A program made the position numbers and the translations under genes. DNA of 64,000 nucleotides from Ailanthus altissimus (Eukaryota > Streptophyta > Magnoliopsida > Sapindales > Simaroubaceae): positions 14,278,001 through 14,342,000 of the forward strand of contig OX327712.1 in assembly GCA_946807835.1 (NCBI GenBank), read 5' to 3'. The notes below the pieces were generated by a model. It saw nothing but the letters and a program-made list of their open reading frames with translations. It was not told where the DNA came from and did no database searches. Of the stretch, positions 12,214-22,734 are shown in pieces. Numbering within the stretch: position 1 is the stretch's first letter; every line of letters starts with the position of its first letter.

Positions 12214-12660
12214 TAGATGGGTTCCTTTAAATTCCCCTTGCCCGTTTGATCAATCTCATTTGTTCTCATCCAATCGATTTTCCACATCAGTGATCCAGCT
12301 AACAAGTGATCTAGCCACCATTTGTTGACGTCAAAGGAAATAATCTCGAGCGTCATCTTCTATGATAATTTATCTTTTAATTTAAAGGAGTGGACATGTG
12401 ACATGTTTACATTGAATCAACTGGATTTAGTCCCAAAAACTGTGTAGTGAATGTTGGTGTTTAATTCATAGTGGCTTAGTGAATTGTTACCTTGAATATT
12501 TAATTTCTCGATGGAATTTGGCTTCTCTATTTTGTAGATTGAACGTTGATGTTTTGGTTATGGAGTTTGAAAAGTCGTTAGGATTAGAAGAAAAAAAAAA
12601 TTATATGTATCTTTGTATTTTATTGTGCTCTCTTGTGCACCAACGTATCATTATGCTTTT
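12214..12660. other. Intergenic
   Basis: No recognised gene or element between the inverted-repeat element and the Copia element. Confidence 0.4.
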
Positions 12661-12665
12661 ATTTG

Positions 12666-13021
12666 TATTAATAAATTAAAGGGTGATGCAGAGTTATAAT
12701 TAAAATAAAATTAAAAAAATAATAAAAATAAAAATTAGATAAAATATAAAATTATGTGGTTCGACTTTTAGTCTATATTTATGGGCGAAGATAGAAGAAT
12801 ATTTTACTATTAAAAATAAAAAATACAAGTATTATAGTGTTTTAGCCTTACAACTCAAAATTTCAATACACTAAATTCTCTTAAATTTCTCTCAAAATTG
12901 TATTGTTGAACAAAATTGTTAAACTCTCCCTTTTATAGGGAGAGTTGAGCAAGTGGACAGCCTTAATAAGGCTATCCACCATTGCAAATTTGCAGCTGGC
13001 ACACAATGTCAGCTATTGACA
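12666..13021 (-). repeat. 3' LTR of the Copia element
   Basis: Aligns along its length with 17193-17572. On the minus strand it starts TGTCAATAGC beside the PPT. The terminal CA is mutated, which makes the outer end uncertain by a few bases. Confidence 0.85.
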
Positions 13022-13035
13022 ATTCTCCCACTTAG
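13022..13035 (-). other. Polypurine tract
   Basis: Minus strand reads CTAAGTGGGAGAAT directly against the TG of the 3' LTR: the plus-strand priming site of a Copia element. Confidence 0.8.
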
Positions 13036-13133
13036 AGATTTGATTGATAATCAATCAAGTCTCCACACTATTCTTTCTTCTTCGCCAAAGCCATGTTGCC
13101 TATATGTTTGCTAGGCCATGCAATGATTATACA

Positions 13134-16130
13134 CTATACAAACTTGTTGGTATTGATGAGCTTGATCAACATATCTGCTAGGTTATTATCTGTATAAATT
13201 TTTTTCATATCCACACTTCCATCTTCTACCACTTCATGAACAAAGTGATATTGAACACCTATGTGCTTTATTCTTGAATGAAAAGCTAGATTCCTTGCAA
13301 TGTGCAAGGCACTCTGATTGTCACAAAACAATTCAACTTTCTCTTGCTTGTGCCTGAACTCCTCCAGTAATCTTTGTATCCAAATTACTTCCTTGCAAGC
13401 TTGTGTAGCTGCTATGTATTCTGCTTCTGTAGTAGATAATGCCACAACAGTTTGCAGTTTTGAAACCCAGCTTATATATCCTCCTACAAGTTAAACACAT
13501 AGCTAGTAGTGAATTTTCTTTTATCAAGGTCTTCTATAAAATCTGAATCCACATAGCTCTTAACAATAAAATCTGATCCTTTGTAACATAAAGCAACATC
13601 TGAGATACCCTTAATGTATCTAAAGATTCCCCTGACACAACCCCAATGCTCTCTACCATGATTCGCTATGTATCTACTAACTGCTTCTACTGTTTGAGCA
13701 ATGTCTAGTCTAGTACAAATCATAGCGAACATTAAACTTTCCACTGTTGATGCATACGGTACTCGAGACATCTCCTTCCTCTTTGCTTCTTTGCTAGGAC
13801 ACATCTTAGAGGATAACTTGAAATTGACAGGGAGTGGGGTACTAATTGCCTTACAATTTTGCATGTTGAAGCGCCACAAGATTTTTTTTAAAGTAGTTCT
13901 TCTGAGAAAGCCAAATCTTCATGTTATTTCTGTCTCGGTGAATTTGCATCCCTAGAATCTTGTTTGCTGGTCCCAAGTCCTTCATATCAAATTTCTTAGC
14001 CAACTGTGTCTTCAATTCTTGGACTCGATCTTTGTTAGGGCCTGCCACAACATGTCATCCACGTACAACAGCAAAATAATGAAATCATTATCATCTTCAA
14101 ACCTTTTGTAGTATGTACAATAGTCTAAACTAAGTCTGTTGTATCCAAGACTGATGATATAAGAATCAAATCTCTTGTACCAACACCTCGGCGCCTGTTT
14201 GAGACTGTACAGAGATTTGTTCAACCTGCAAACCAAGTTCTCTTTTTCTTCTTCTTTAAAACCTTCTGGTTAGAACATATTAATTTCTTTTTCAAGATCT
14301 CCATGAAGAAAAACTGTCTTCACATTTAACTGCTCTAGATGTAAGTCAAATGTAGCACACATTTCTAGGACTATTCTGATTGTCCTGAGTCGAACCACAG
14401 GGGAAAATATCTTATTAAAGTCAATACTTTCTTTCTGAGCATAACCTTTCACCACCAATCTCGCATGATACCGTTTCACTTGGTCATTGCTATCCCGTTT
14501 GATCTTGTAGACCCATTTGTTACCAATGGCTTTTCTTCTTTGTGGTAGTGCAACCAGCTCCCATGTTTTATTTTTATGCAAGACTTCAATTTCTTCTTAC
14601 ATTGCTGTTATCCATAGAGAAACATCTTGACTTTTAGAAGCCTCCCGAAAAGTTGTTGGCTCTCCATCCTTTGTTAGAAGGTAGTATGCAACATGAGCCT
14701 CCATGACATACTCCAAGTGCCATGATGGTGGTCGTCTCTCACGAGTTGATCGACGATCATCTATAGCCTCAGAATTTACTGGTTCTTGTTCTTCATGCTC
14801 TGGTGCTGCTTCAGAAGAATCTGAATCTTCTTGTACTTGATTATTTTTCATTTGTACCATTGTAGTCTCTGGATTTTCCTTTATTGTGCTATCATCTTTA
14901 TCATTCATTTGCAGTTTATCTTCTGCAAATATCACATCTCTACTGATGACGACCTTGTGGGTAGTGGGATCCTATAGGCGATACCCATTGACTCTATCAG
15001 CATATCCCAAGAAAAAAGTATTTTCTGAATTTTGGATCCATCTTCGTTGTTTCTTGGGGATTATACATCACGTACATATGACTTCCAAATGTATGAAGGT
15101 AAGAATAATCAACTAGTTTCTCAGTCCACATCTCCATTGGTGTCTTCAACTCGATTGCTGTTAATGGTGATCGATTTACCACATAACAAGCAGTTTTAAC
15201 ATAGCTCTTGTTCTCTCCAACAAGGTTCTGTTCATCCATTCTGCTACTCCATTCTGCTGAGGCGTGTAAGCTGTGCTGAATTGCCGCTTGATGCCTTCTT
15301 GTTGACAGAATGCCATAAAATCCTTACGAGTATATTCTCCTCCATTATCTATTCTTAAACACTTGATCTTCTTTTTTGATTCAAGTTCTACCCGCGCTCT
15401 GAATATTCTGAAAGCTTCAAATATATATGACTTCTTTTTGATTGGATACACCCAACATCTCCTTGAGTAGTCATCTATGAATGATACAAAATATCTCACT
15501 CCCTCTAAGGACATCACCGGTGCTTGCCAAACATCAGAGTGGATCAATTCTAGAATTTCTTTACTTCTAGAACTGGATGTGTTGAACTTTAATCTGTGCT
15601 GCTTACTTGTGACACAGTGCTCACAGAAAAGTAAATGAACCGATTTGAGCCCATGAAGTAAATTTTGATCAAAGAAAATCTTCAAACCTCGTTCCAACAT
15701 ATGGCCCAATTTGCAATGCCACATTATCGTTGATTCTTCTGCCGAACTAGTTGATGTAATAGATGCATCTCCTTCCTGCAGTGTTTCTCCATTAAGCATG
15801 TACAAATTTACAGCAACCTTTTATACCTTCATTACTACAAACGCGCATTTGAGAATTTTTATTGTCCCATTTTCAATTTGGGTCTTACACCCAGTGTTAT
15901 CTAATTGTCTCAATGACAAAAGATTCTTTTTGAGGCCTTTCACATGTCGCACCTCCTGGATAATACGAACAGTACCATCGTACATCTTCATCTTGATGGA
16001 TCCTATTCCAGCGATTTTCAAAGTATGATCGTTCCCTATATATACAGATCCTCCAAAAGTAGGTTCATATTGATGGAACCATTCTCTTTTAGAGGTCATG
16101 TGTCATGTAGCTCTAGAATCCATGAGCCAT
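13134..16130 (-). pseudogene. Copia pol (PR-INT-RT-RH), broken
   Basis: Polyprotein relic. Protease (near 16125-16100) has the active-site Gly of DSGAT replaced by Arg, with a stop two codons later. The GAG-pre-integrase and integrase zinc region (WHCKLGHM ... CEHC) lies near 15720-15600. The integrase core has HSDVW (near 15545), LRIDNGGEY (near 15350) and NGVAEWMNRT (near 15240). RT runs from GNKWVYKIKR (near 14530) through KSLYSLKQAPRCW to an intact YVDDM (near 14060). RNase H (13445-13134) carries LSTTEAEYIA and the LFCDNQSALHIA region. The relic is split into at least eight pieces by stops and frame changes. Confidence 0.92.
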
Positions 16131-16249
16131 ACATCAGAGAACCGTTTTCTGCTTTCAACAACTGTTGCTGCCTCGTTGTATAAACTTTCACCATCATCTG
16201 AGGTGTTTGCAATATTCCCTTGCGGTTTGTCCTCTGCACTTTTCTTCAA

Positions 16250-16978
16250 TCTCTAGTAATCCTTCTTCAGATGGCTTTTCTTGCCACAATGGTAGTACTT
16301 GACGTTCTTCTTACTTCTGGATTTTGGTCTACCATGATTTTGACTCCCACTAGGGCCACGTTCTGTTGATGTGCCTCTCATCATTGTCAAAGCTTTTGTT
16401 TGCTGCGAATATTTCTGTTTGTCTTCTTTATTTTTCCGTCTTCATTCTTCTCCCAGCACAGCACAGCAGCTGTAACATCATTCTTCTCCCAGCACAGCAG
16501 CTGTAACATCATCCAAGACTAAGAAGTCCGTTAGGATATTATTCGTCAAATTGATGATGAGTTGATCATACGAATCTGGTAGGCTTTGAAGTAAAATCTC
16601 TGCATGTTCACCTGCCTCTATTTTATGCCCCAAGGAAGTGAGTTGGGAAAATAGAGTATTTAACGTGTTGATGTGTTCTGTCACTAAAGTAGATTCTACC
16701 ATTCGAAGAGTATACAATCTCCTTTTTAAGAAGATCTTATTGTGCAAAGATTTGGCCTCATATAATTTTATGGGAGTATCTCAGATCTATTTTGCTGTCT
16801 TCTTTTCCGCCACACTGAATAACACATTATCAGCAAGTGCTAGATGCAGATCAGCAACTGCATTACTGTCAATCTTATTCCACTTGATATCATCAGTGAT
16901 ACTAGTGGGTCTTTCATCAATTGCCTCTAAACACTTTTTTTTTTTTAAATTGCCTTTATTTTCATTTTTCATAATATA
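16250..16978 (-). pseudogene. Copia gag, broken
   Basis: Capsid-type gag: about 16978-16478 resembles the plant Copia gag domain (KCLEAIDERP ... LPDSYDQLI). Two stops lie between 16786 and 16748 without loss of frame. A CCHC zinc knuckle near 16300-16255 keeps the central Cys and His, but both outer Cys are Tyr and a stop follows. A short tandem duplication sits near its C-terminal part. Confidence 0.88.
16442..16508. repeat. 36/31-bp tandem duplication in gag
   Basis: TCATTCTTCTCCCAGCACAG...CAGCTGTAACA occurs twice in a row (16442-16477 and 16478-16508). The first copy has an extra CACAG. Confidence 0.9.
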
Positions 16979-17073
16979 AAATGATCTCCATTGAACTTCT
17001 CAATTTCGTATTTTGCTGCCATTGCTTTTCACCACGGATTACTTTCTATTAGGATCGGCTCCCACTGTTTCAC

Positions 17074-17161
17074 GTAAATAGTAATCATACGTATGAACAG
17101 TACCCGTACGTATAAACAGTGACTGTATACGCAAATAGTAATTGTATATATAAATAGTAAC
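17074..17161. repeat. Short repeats in the Copia leader
   Basis: Roughly four copies of a ~22-bp unit built on ACGTATAAACAGT / AAATAGTAA between the PBS and gag. They are close to palindromic because of the ATACGTAT words. Non-coding leader. Confidence 0.7.
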
Positions 17162-17176
17162 CTCCTTCAACCAGAA

Positions 17177-17188
17177 GTTTTGATACTA
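17177..17188 (-). other. Degraded primer-binding site
   Basis: Minus strand TAGTATCAAAAC against the initiator tRNA-Met PBS TGGTATCAGAGC (9 of 12), four bases from the end of the 5' LTR. Confidence 0.65.
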
Positions 17189-17192
17189 CTTG

Positions 17193-17572
17193 TTTGTAAA
17201 TTGAAGGGTGATGCAGGGTTACAGTTAGAACGAAATTGAGAAAAAATAATGAAAATAAAAATAAGACAAAACATAAAATTACGTGGTTTGACTTTTAGCC
17301 TACGTCCACGGGCGAAGACAGAAGAATCTTTTACTATTAAAAATAGAGAATACAAGTATTATAATGTTTTAGCCTTACAACCCAAAGCTCCAATATACTC
17401 AATTTTCTCAAATTTCTAAAATCTTTCTCAAAATTGTACTGTTGAACAAAATTGCTAAACTCTCCATTTTATAGAGAGAGTTGAGCAAGTGGACAGCCTT
17501 AATAAGACTGTCCACCATTGTAAATTTACAAATTGCAAATTTGCAGTTGGCACATGGTGCCAGCTGCCGACA
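17193..17572 (-). repeat. 5' LTR of the Copia element
   Basis: Starts TGTCGGCAGC on the minus strand. It contains a TATA-like CTCTATAAAATGG and the block CGTGGACGTAGG...ACCACGTAA that recurs in other LTRs of the window. It retains an internal short duplication (AAATTTACAAATTGCAAATT) absent from the 3' LTR. Confidence 0.87.
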
Positions 17573-17577
17573 ATTTG

Positions 17578-18455
17578 CACTTATGCATTTTATATTTATA
17601 TTATGCACTCTATTCTTTTGGCATAAATACACTTATTTATAGTTAGTAAATACTTTTGTATTTGAGATACAATCCTCTATATGCATACTTTAGTTTATAA
17701 CCGTTAAATCAAAATTTAAATTTGATCAATGATTTTAAATGAATCATCACTATTTTCAAACCAAGAGATATTACTAATAGTTGATTATTTTATATTTAAT
17801 ATAAAAGAATGCAATCTTATAAATAATTGCATATATAAATAAAAGGTTATAACTTTTACTTTTGTATATTTTAAAATTCTTATGAAATATCTAATATAAA
17901 TATTTAAAAATTACTATTTTTTTTCATCTATGTCTTTATTCGTGTTAATATATTTATATTCAATGATAGACCCATAACTAATAGTGTCAAAATAAAAAAA
18001 CTAAGAGGGGTCAAAACATAAAATCTCTATTTTGGTGGGTTAAAATCATAATTATACAATAATAACTTCAAATTTTGTAAAGTCTTGGGGTCCTGGCTCC
18101 CTTAAGCCTAAATATAGTTTCGCCCTTGTTTATATCCAACATTATAAATATTTATAAATTAAAAATTAACAAGATGATATTAACGATGTTTAAAATATTA
18201 TGACAATGATAATTTAAATTATGAAAACTTAATAAATTTATAAATAAATAAATAAATATGCATTTTGTGTTATTTAAATAATATTATAAAGTTGTTTATA
18301 TATAGTATGATATTAATTGTTTGCTTTTTTTATTATTATTATAAGCCAATAAAAAAATAATCATTTGAGTGATATAAAAAAAATTCACAGGGATAAACAA
18401 AACAAATTATACTACTATATTTTTTAAATATAAAATTATAATTTTTTATTACAAT
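17578..18455. other. Intergenic
   Basis: AT-rich. The stretch 17960-18125 (ending TCCTGGCTCCCTTAAGCC) looks repeat-derived but could not be placed. Confidence 0.35.
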
Positions 18456-18464
18456 AATTAAAAT

Positions 18465-20144
18465 GGGATATTATCTTAAATAGCCTCAATGTAAGGCTTA
18501 ATATTAGTAATATTTATTAGTTTGCAAAATAGATAATAATACCAAGTTGTTAGGTAATATTTTGTGGGAGTTAACAAAATTTGTGTTAAATCACGTGAAA
18601 AATTTAAATTATTCTTTTAAATTTAAAAAAATAATAAAATAATTATTTTACCCTTACACAATAAATAAAAATGCACAATTTTTCATAAAAAAATTAACTT
18701 TTCAATAATAAAAAAATTAACTTCATATTCTTTAAATTATTATATTTATATAATGAAGAAACAATATATAACTTTATTAAATAAATAAGCAATACATAAT
18801 TTTTATTGAATAAATAAAAAATTCAATGAATAAACAATACAATAAATAAATAAACAATAAATAAATAAATTTGATTTAACCATAATTTCACATCCCAAAC
18901 AAATTCAGCCATAAAGCTCTGATCTTTATATGCTCATCAAACAAAATACATGCACACAATCAAAATCAATTTTTAAATACACCAGACCCAAAAACTCAAC
19001 TTTTCACTAACAAGCCATTAAATTCAGCCACAGTTTGATCTTTGCACGTTCATTAAACAAAACACAAACAAATAAACCAAATTCAGCCAAAATCGAAGGC
19101 TTGCCAGTGGATTATTGCCCTGCGCGCCACCCCCCCCCCCCCACAACAAAAAAACCTTGCTGATAGAAAATCGCCAACGAGGGTTTACTTCACATTCAAA
19201 TGGCGGTGAATTATTGCCCATCAAAATCAAAGGCTCGCTGGTGACAAGACACAGAGTCGTCGTCGCCAAGCAGTTCATCGCTGTTTTATTGCCACCACCC
19301 CCCCCCACCCCCGCGCGTTACTTAGTTTGTGACGAGGGGCAGATTCGACGTTGAAAACAGCCGCGAAGTAAGCCGTGCGATGCAAGCCGCCGTTGATCTT
19401 TACATGGTTGCATTGATTTTTCATGTTGATCTTTACAGAATCACCAATCCCTTGCAGGAGGCAATAGAACTTCATAAAACTTTTAGCTCTTTATGGCGGC
19501 CACTTTTTTTTTTAATATAAAAAAGAAAAAAAAATGAAAATAATTGGAAATGGCCGTGGCAGCTATTTCTTATTCTCCTCTTCCATTCAACAATTTACTT
19601 GGCAAAAAATAAAAATAAATTGTGGTGCAGTGAGAAATAATTCGTAGAGAGCAATTAAAGATTTTCCATATTATTTTCTTGAAGATGTTATGAACGGAGA
19701 TTTTGCATGTGGGGCCTCGCAGTGGATAGTGAATTAAAACCCATGAAGATATGAAAATGAAGGTGAACATGATAAATTGAAAAAAGTTATAAAATGGGGC
19801 TGAATCTGAAGAATAATAAATTTAAAAATTACAAAATATAATGCTAAGATTTGAAGAATAAATAAAAAGAAATTTTTAAAATTTTGAAAATAGCTATTTG
19901 GATATGGTATAAAATTACTTAGAAGCGAGGATAAGGTTATTTGAATACACGGATAAAGTTATTTTGACACGGGAATAAGAGTGTTTAAGCATAAGATAAA
20001 GGAAATTTGGATAATACAACATTGAAATGACGATATTATCATTTTTTTAATTAATCTCACGAAATATTTTTTAACGGTTAAACATTTTTGTCTATTTTGT
20101 AAATTAGTGAGTATTATTGATATGAATATTCAAAATAATATCTC
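18465..20144. mobile_element. Non-autonomous MULE-type TIR element
   Basis: Long terminal inverted repeats: GGGATATTATCTTAAATA at the left and GAGATATTATTTTGAATA (reverse complement of the right end), with similarity running for well over 100 bp. Flanks are AATTAAAAT (18456-18464) and AATTAAAAG (20145-20153), a 9-bp target duplication with one mismatch, as expected for Mutator-like elements. The interior has an imperfect duplication (AAATTCAGCC units near 18900 and 19020) and a GC-rich, C-tract-bearing patch at 19110-19330. No transposase is present, so mobility would need a transposase in trans. Confidence 0.75.
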
Positions 20145-20153
20145 AATTAAAAG

Positions 20154-21040
20154 TAAAGTTTAAAAAAAAGGTGTTTTTTTTGACATAAAAGGAAGGATTT
20201 CAAATTAAAATGTTCATGCCTCCACTTCCGTTAAAGAAAAAAAGTGCACGCTAAACCTTTTATCATTAAGCCTTAACAAGTATAGAAATGTTTTTTAAGA
20301 ATGTAAAGACTATGTAATTTTATACTATATAATTGCAAAATTAACCTGAAAAATTACAGATACAAAGAGGCCTAAACAAAATTTCTTGATAATGTGAGTT
20401 TGTCACTTCGTGTATGTCCATATTTATCGTTTGACTTTCTTTACCTGTCTTAGTTTGAACAGTTTTTTCTCTTTCCTTTTTTTTTTCTTTCTAAAAAACA
20501 ATTTTTTGTTTAGAGTCATGTCTTAATTTCAGCAGTTAAGATACTAATTAACAGAGTATGTAATTGAGGATGTCATGATGGACACTTGATAACTTAATGA
20601 TCACGAAATAAAAAGGGAGGAAAAATTGAACTCATGATGTACAGTATTAAGATAAGTGGTGTATAATTTACAAAACAAAAAAAATTCTCTTAACAAATAA
20701 TGGCAAATAGAAGATGACTCTATAGAATTGACAATATGCAGTGAGCGTCAGTATTTGACTTTCTTTTTTTTTTTAATAATCTGACATCCAATTACACACT
20801 AATTTATCATTTGACCTTAGCAATTCTCAACTCTAAGATATTAACCAAAGTCTTGAGTATTAATGTCTGCAAGTTAACACGACTTTTTCTTAAAACTAAG
20901 TTTGTTTAAAGTCAGAATGAATGCATCAGGTTGGTGGTACGTCTCTTTCTCGAATCTTTCTTAAATCAAAGTTTCAATATAATACTTTTTTGACCTTTAA
21001 TTTCCTTAATTTTTTTTTCCCCAGAATTAATCCATAAATT
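20154..21040. other. Upstream region of the bHLH gene
   Basis: AT-rich. I did not find a convincing known iron-responsive element. No gene seen. Confidence 0.4.
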
Positions 21041-21042
21041 CA

Positions 21043-21060
21043 CCTATATATATATAATAT
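21043..21060 (+). promoter_or_regulatory. Putative TATA box of the bHLH gene
   Basis: CTATATATATATAATATG lies about 75-85 bp upstream of the start codon, a suitable distance for a short 5' UTR. Confidence 0.55.
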
Positions 21061-21128
21061 GTAGGTCTTCAGTTTCCATTATCAGTTGAGAAATTTCCTT
21101 AACAATTACAGTTTCAGAAACTTCCGAA

Positions 21129-22428
21129 ATGTCTGCAATGGTATTTCCTACCCTTCTGCCAAGATGTGAATGGCCTTTACAGGATCAACAGAAACCCATC
21201 TACACAGAAACTGACACAATGGAGGCGTTAATGGTCTCTCGCTTTTCTCCATCTTATCAGCAACAATTTGATCCGTATGATTGCTCTGAATCATTTCTAG
21301 GAAATAGTAGAGAAACTACCATAGTCATGAAAAAGCTCTACCGCAATGCCAGAGAACGCGATCGCCGTAAGAAGATCAACACTCTCTATTCATCTCTTCG
21401 TTCACTTATCCCTGCCGCAGCTCATAAAGTAAGCCATCCCTTTCTCTTGTAATTAATTTTCATCGTTATATCAATTTGTTCATGGAACTGTTGGGTGAGT
21501 ACTCTCATTCACCACCACCAATTTGACGGGGGCACGGCCTGCCATTGTCCAACTGGTATTCACCACACACTCCACAGGGCTCAAGTGGTGACAGGACATG
21601 TCAGCCCTGAAAGCTTATGAACTAACTAACTACTTAGAGGTTCAAATTTTGGGTTCGACACTCAAGTGAATAAAATCACTGAACCCAAATCCAGTGACTA
21701 CCAGCCAGATAAATGGCGAAGGTACCCCGTTAAATTGACGGTGGTGAATAAGAATACCTGCCTAGCACAAACAAATTAAAAAAACAATATATAAATGAAT
21801 GAAACTGTTTGATTCCTATTGTTAACGTTTTTTTTTTTCAAATTTTAATAATTGTTACAGAAGAAACTAAGTATTCCCGCGATAGTGTCACTTGTGCTGA
21901 AGTACATACCGGAACTCCAAAAGCAAGTGGAGAAATTGGTTCAAAAGAAGGAAGAAGTTTCATCAAGGATATCTAGGCCAGTCAATTCTATCCATCAAAC
22001 ACAACAAAGGAAAAGCAGCAATAATATTGGGTGGTCGTTGCCTTCAATATCAGCGAGTTGGCTTAATGATAACGAACTTGTGATTCATATTTCTGCATAT
22101 AATAAGATCCATAGAGTCCTCTTATCTGAAATATTGTTTAGCTTAGAAGATGAGGATGGTCTTCTTCTCACGAATGCTACTTCATTTGAATCATTTGGAG
22201 GAATAGTTGCCTACAATTTACATTTTCAGGTATTAATTCAATTCTGATGCTTACTAATTTAGTGTGTTATATGTACACGTCTTAAAAATAAACCATTCAT
22301 TATTTAAAAAAAAAATTGTCTATGTACTTTTGCAGGTTATGCAGTCGAAAAGACTTTATATATTGGATTGTGAGGTTTTAGTTGAGAAGCTGTTGTCATT
22401 GTATGAGAAGAAAGAAGAGCTTCCATGA
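21129..22428 (+). CDS. ORG2-like: Subgroup Ib bHLH transcription factor (ORG2/bHLH38-like)
   Basis: Nuclear DNA-binding regulator. Relatives bHLH38/39/100/101 pair with FIT to activate iron-uptake genes in Arabidopsis; that role is inferred from the family. Exons: 21129-21428, 21861-22229, 22336-22428, with GTAAGC/CAG and GTATTA/CAG borders, both introns phase 0. Product 253 residues, the usual length for this group. The bHLH spans about residues 72-130: basic region NARERDRRKK, helix 1 INTLYSSLRSLIP, loop split by intron 1, helix 2 KLSIPAIVSLVLKYIPELQKQV. A C-terminal ACT-like region follows (ASWLNDNELVIHISAY...). The basic region is unusual: the usual His of HNASERDRR is Arg and the usual Ser is Arg, while the Glu and the following Arg residues remain. 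Intron 1 carries a MITE. The frame is intact, so it is probably a working gene. Confidence 0.93.
21493..21762. mobile_element. MITE-like TIR insertion in bHLH intron 1
   Basis: About 38-bp imperfect terminal inverted repeats: left 21493-21531, right 21725-21762, sharing TTCACCACC and AATTTGACGGGG-like words. The interior (~190 bp) is non-coding and has a B-box-like TGGGTTCGACAC. No clear target duplication, so the superfamily is not assigned. It accounts for most of the intron's length. Confidence 0.7.
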
Positions 22429-22734
22429 ACTCTTAAATTTAATCCAAGTTATAGGGATAATTGTTTTCTAAGGGACAGTTAAGAAAGATCAATCACCATT
22501 ACATAGAGATGATAACCAATGTTGTATTTACATAGCAAAACACGGAAGGGATCACTAGGTTGCCCATCCATTTCTCTTCTCAGCATCGACTAGGGATAAC
22601 AATAAAAAATATGTATGTAAGGGGATGCGTTTAATTTCAGATGTTAAAGGGGATGAATACCGCACAACGAATTGTGTGCTACAATCCTCTTACTTTGTAA
22701 TATTTCTTAAAATTTTTATTTAACTTTTTAATGA

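Larger units (their letters stand above)
12666..17572 (-). mobile_element. Ty1/Copia retrotransposon, both LTRs, decayed
   Basis: Complete structure on the minus strand: 5' LTR (17572-17193), PBS, gag, protease, integrase, RT, RNase H, PPT, 3' LTR (13021-12666). The order gag-PR-INT-RT-RH is diagnostic of Copia. ATTTG flanks both sides (12661-12665 and 17573-17577) and is the likely target duplication. The LTRs are clearly diverged and the coding region has many stops and frameshifts, so the insertion is old and not autonomous. Confidence 0.93.

Noticed and set aside
19024..19475. Gly- and Pro-rich open frames in the GC patch
   Set aside because: C-homopolymer tracts generate them; there is no conserved domain and they lie inside a TIR element.
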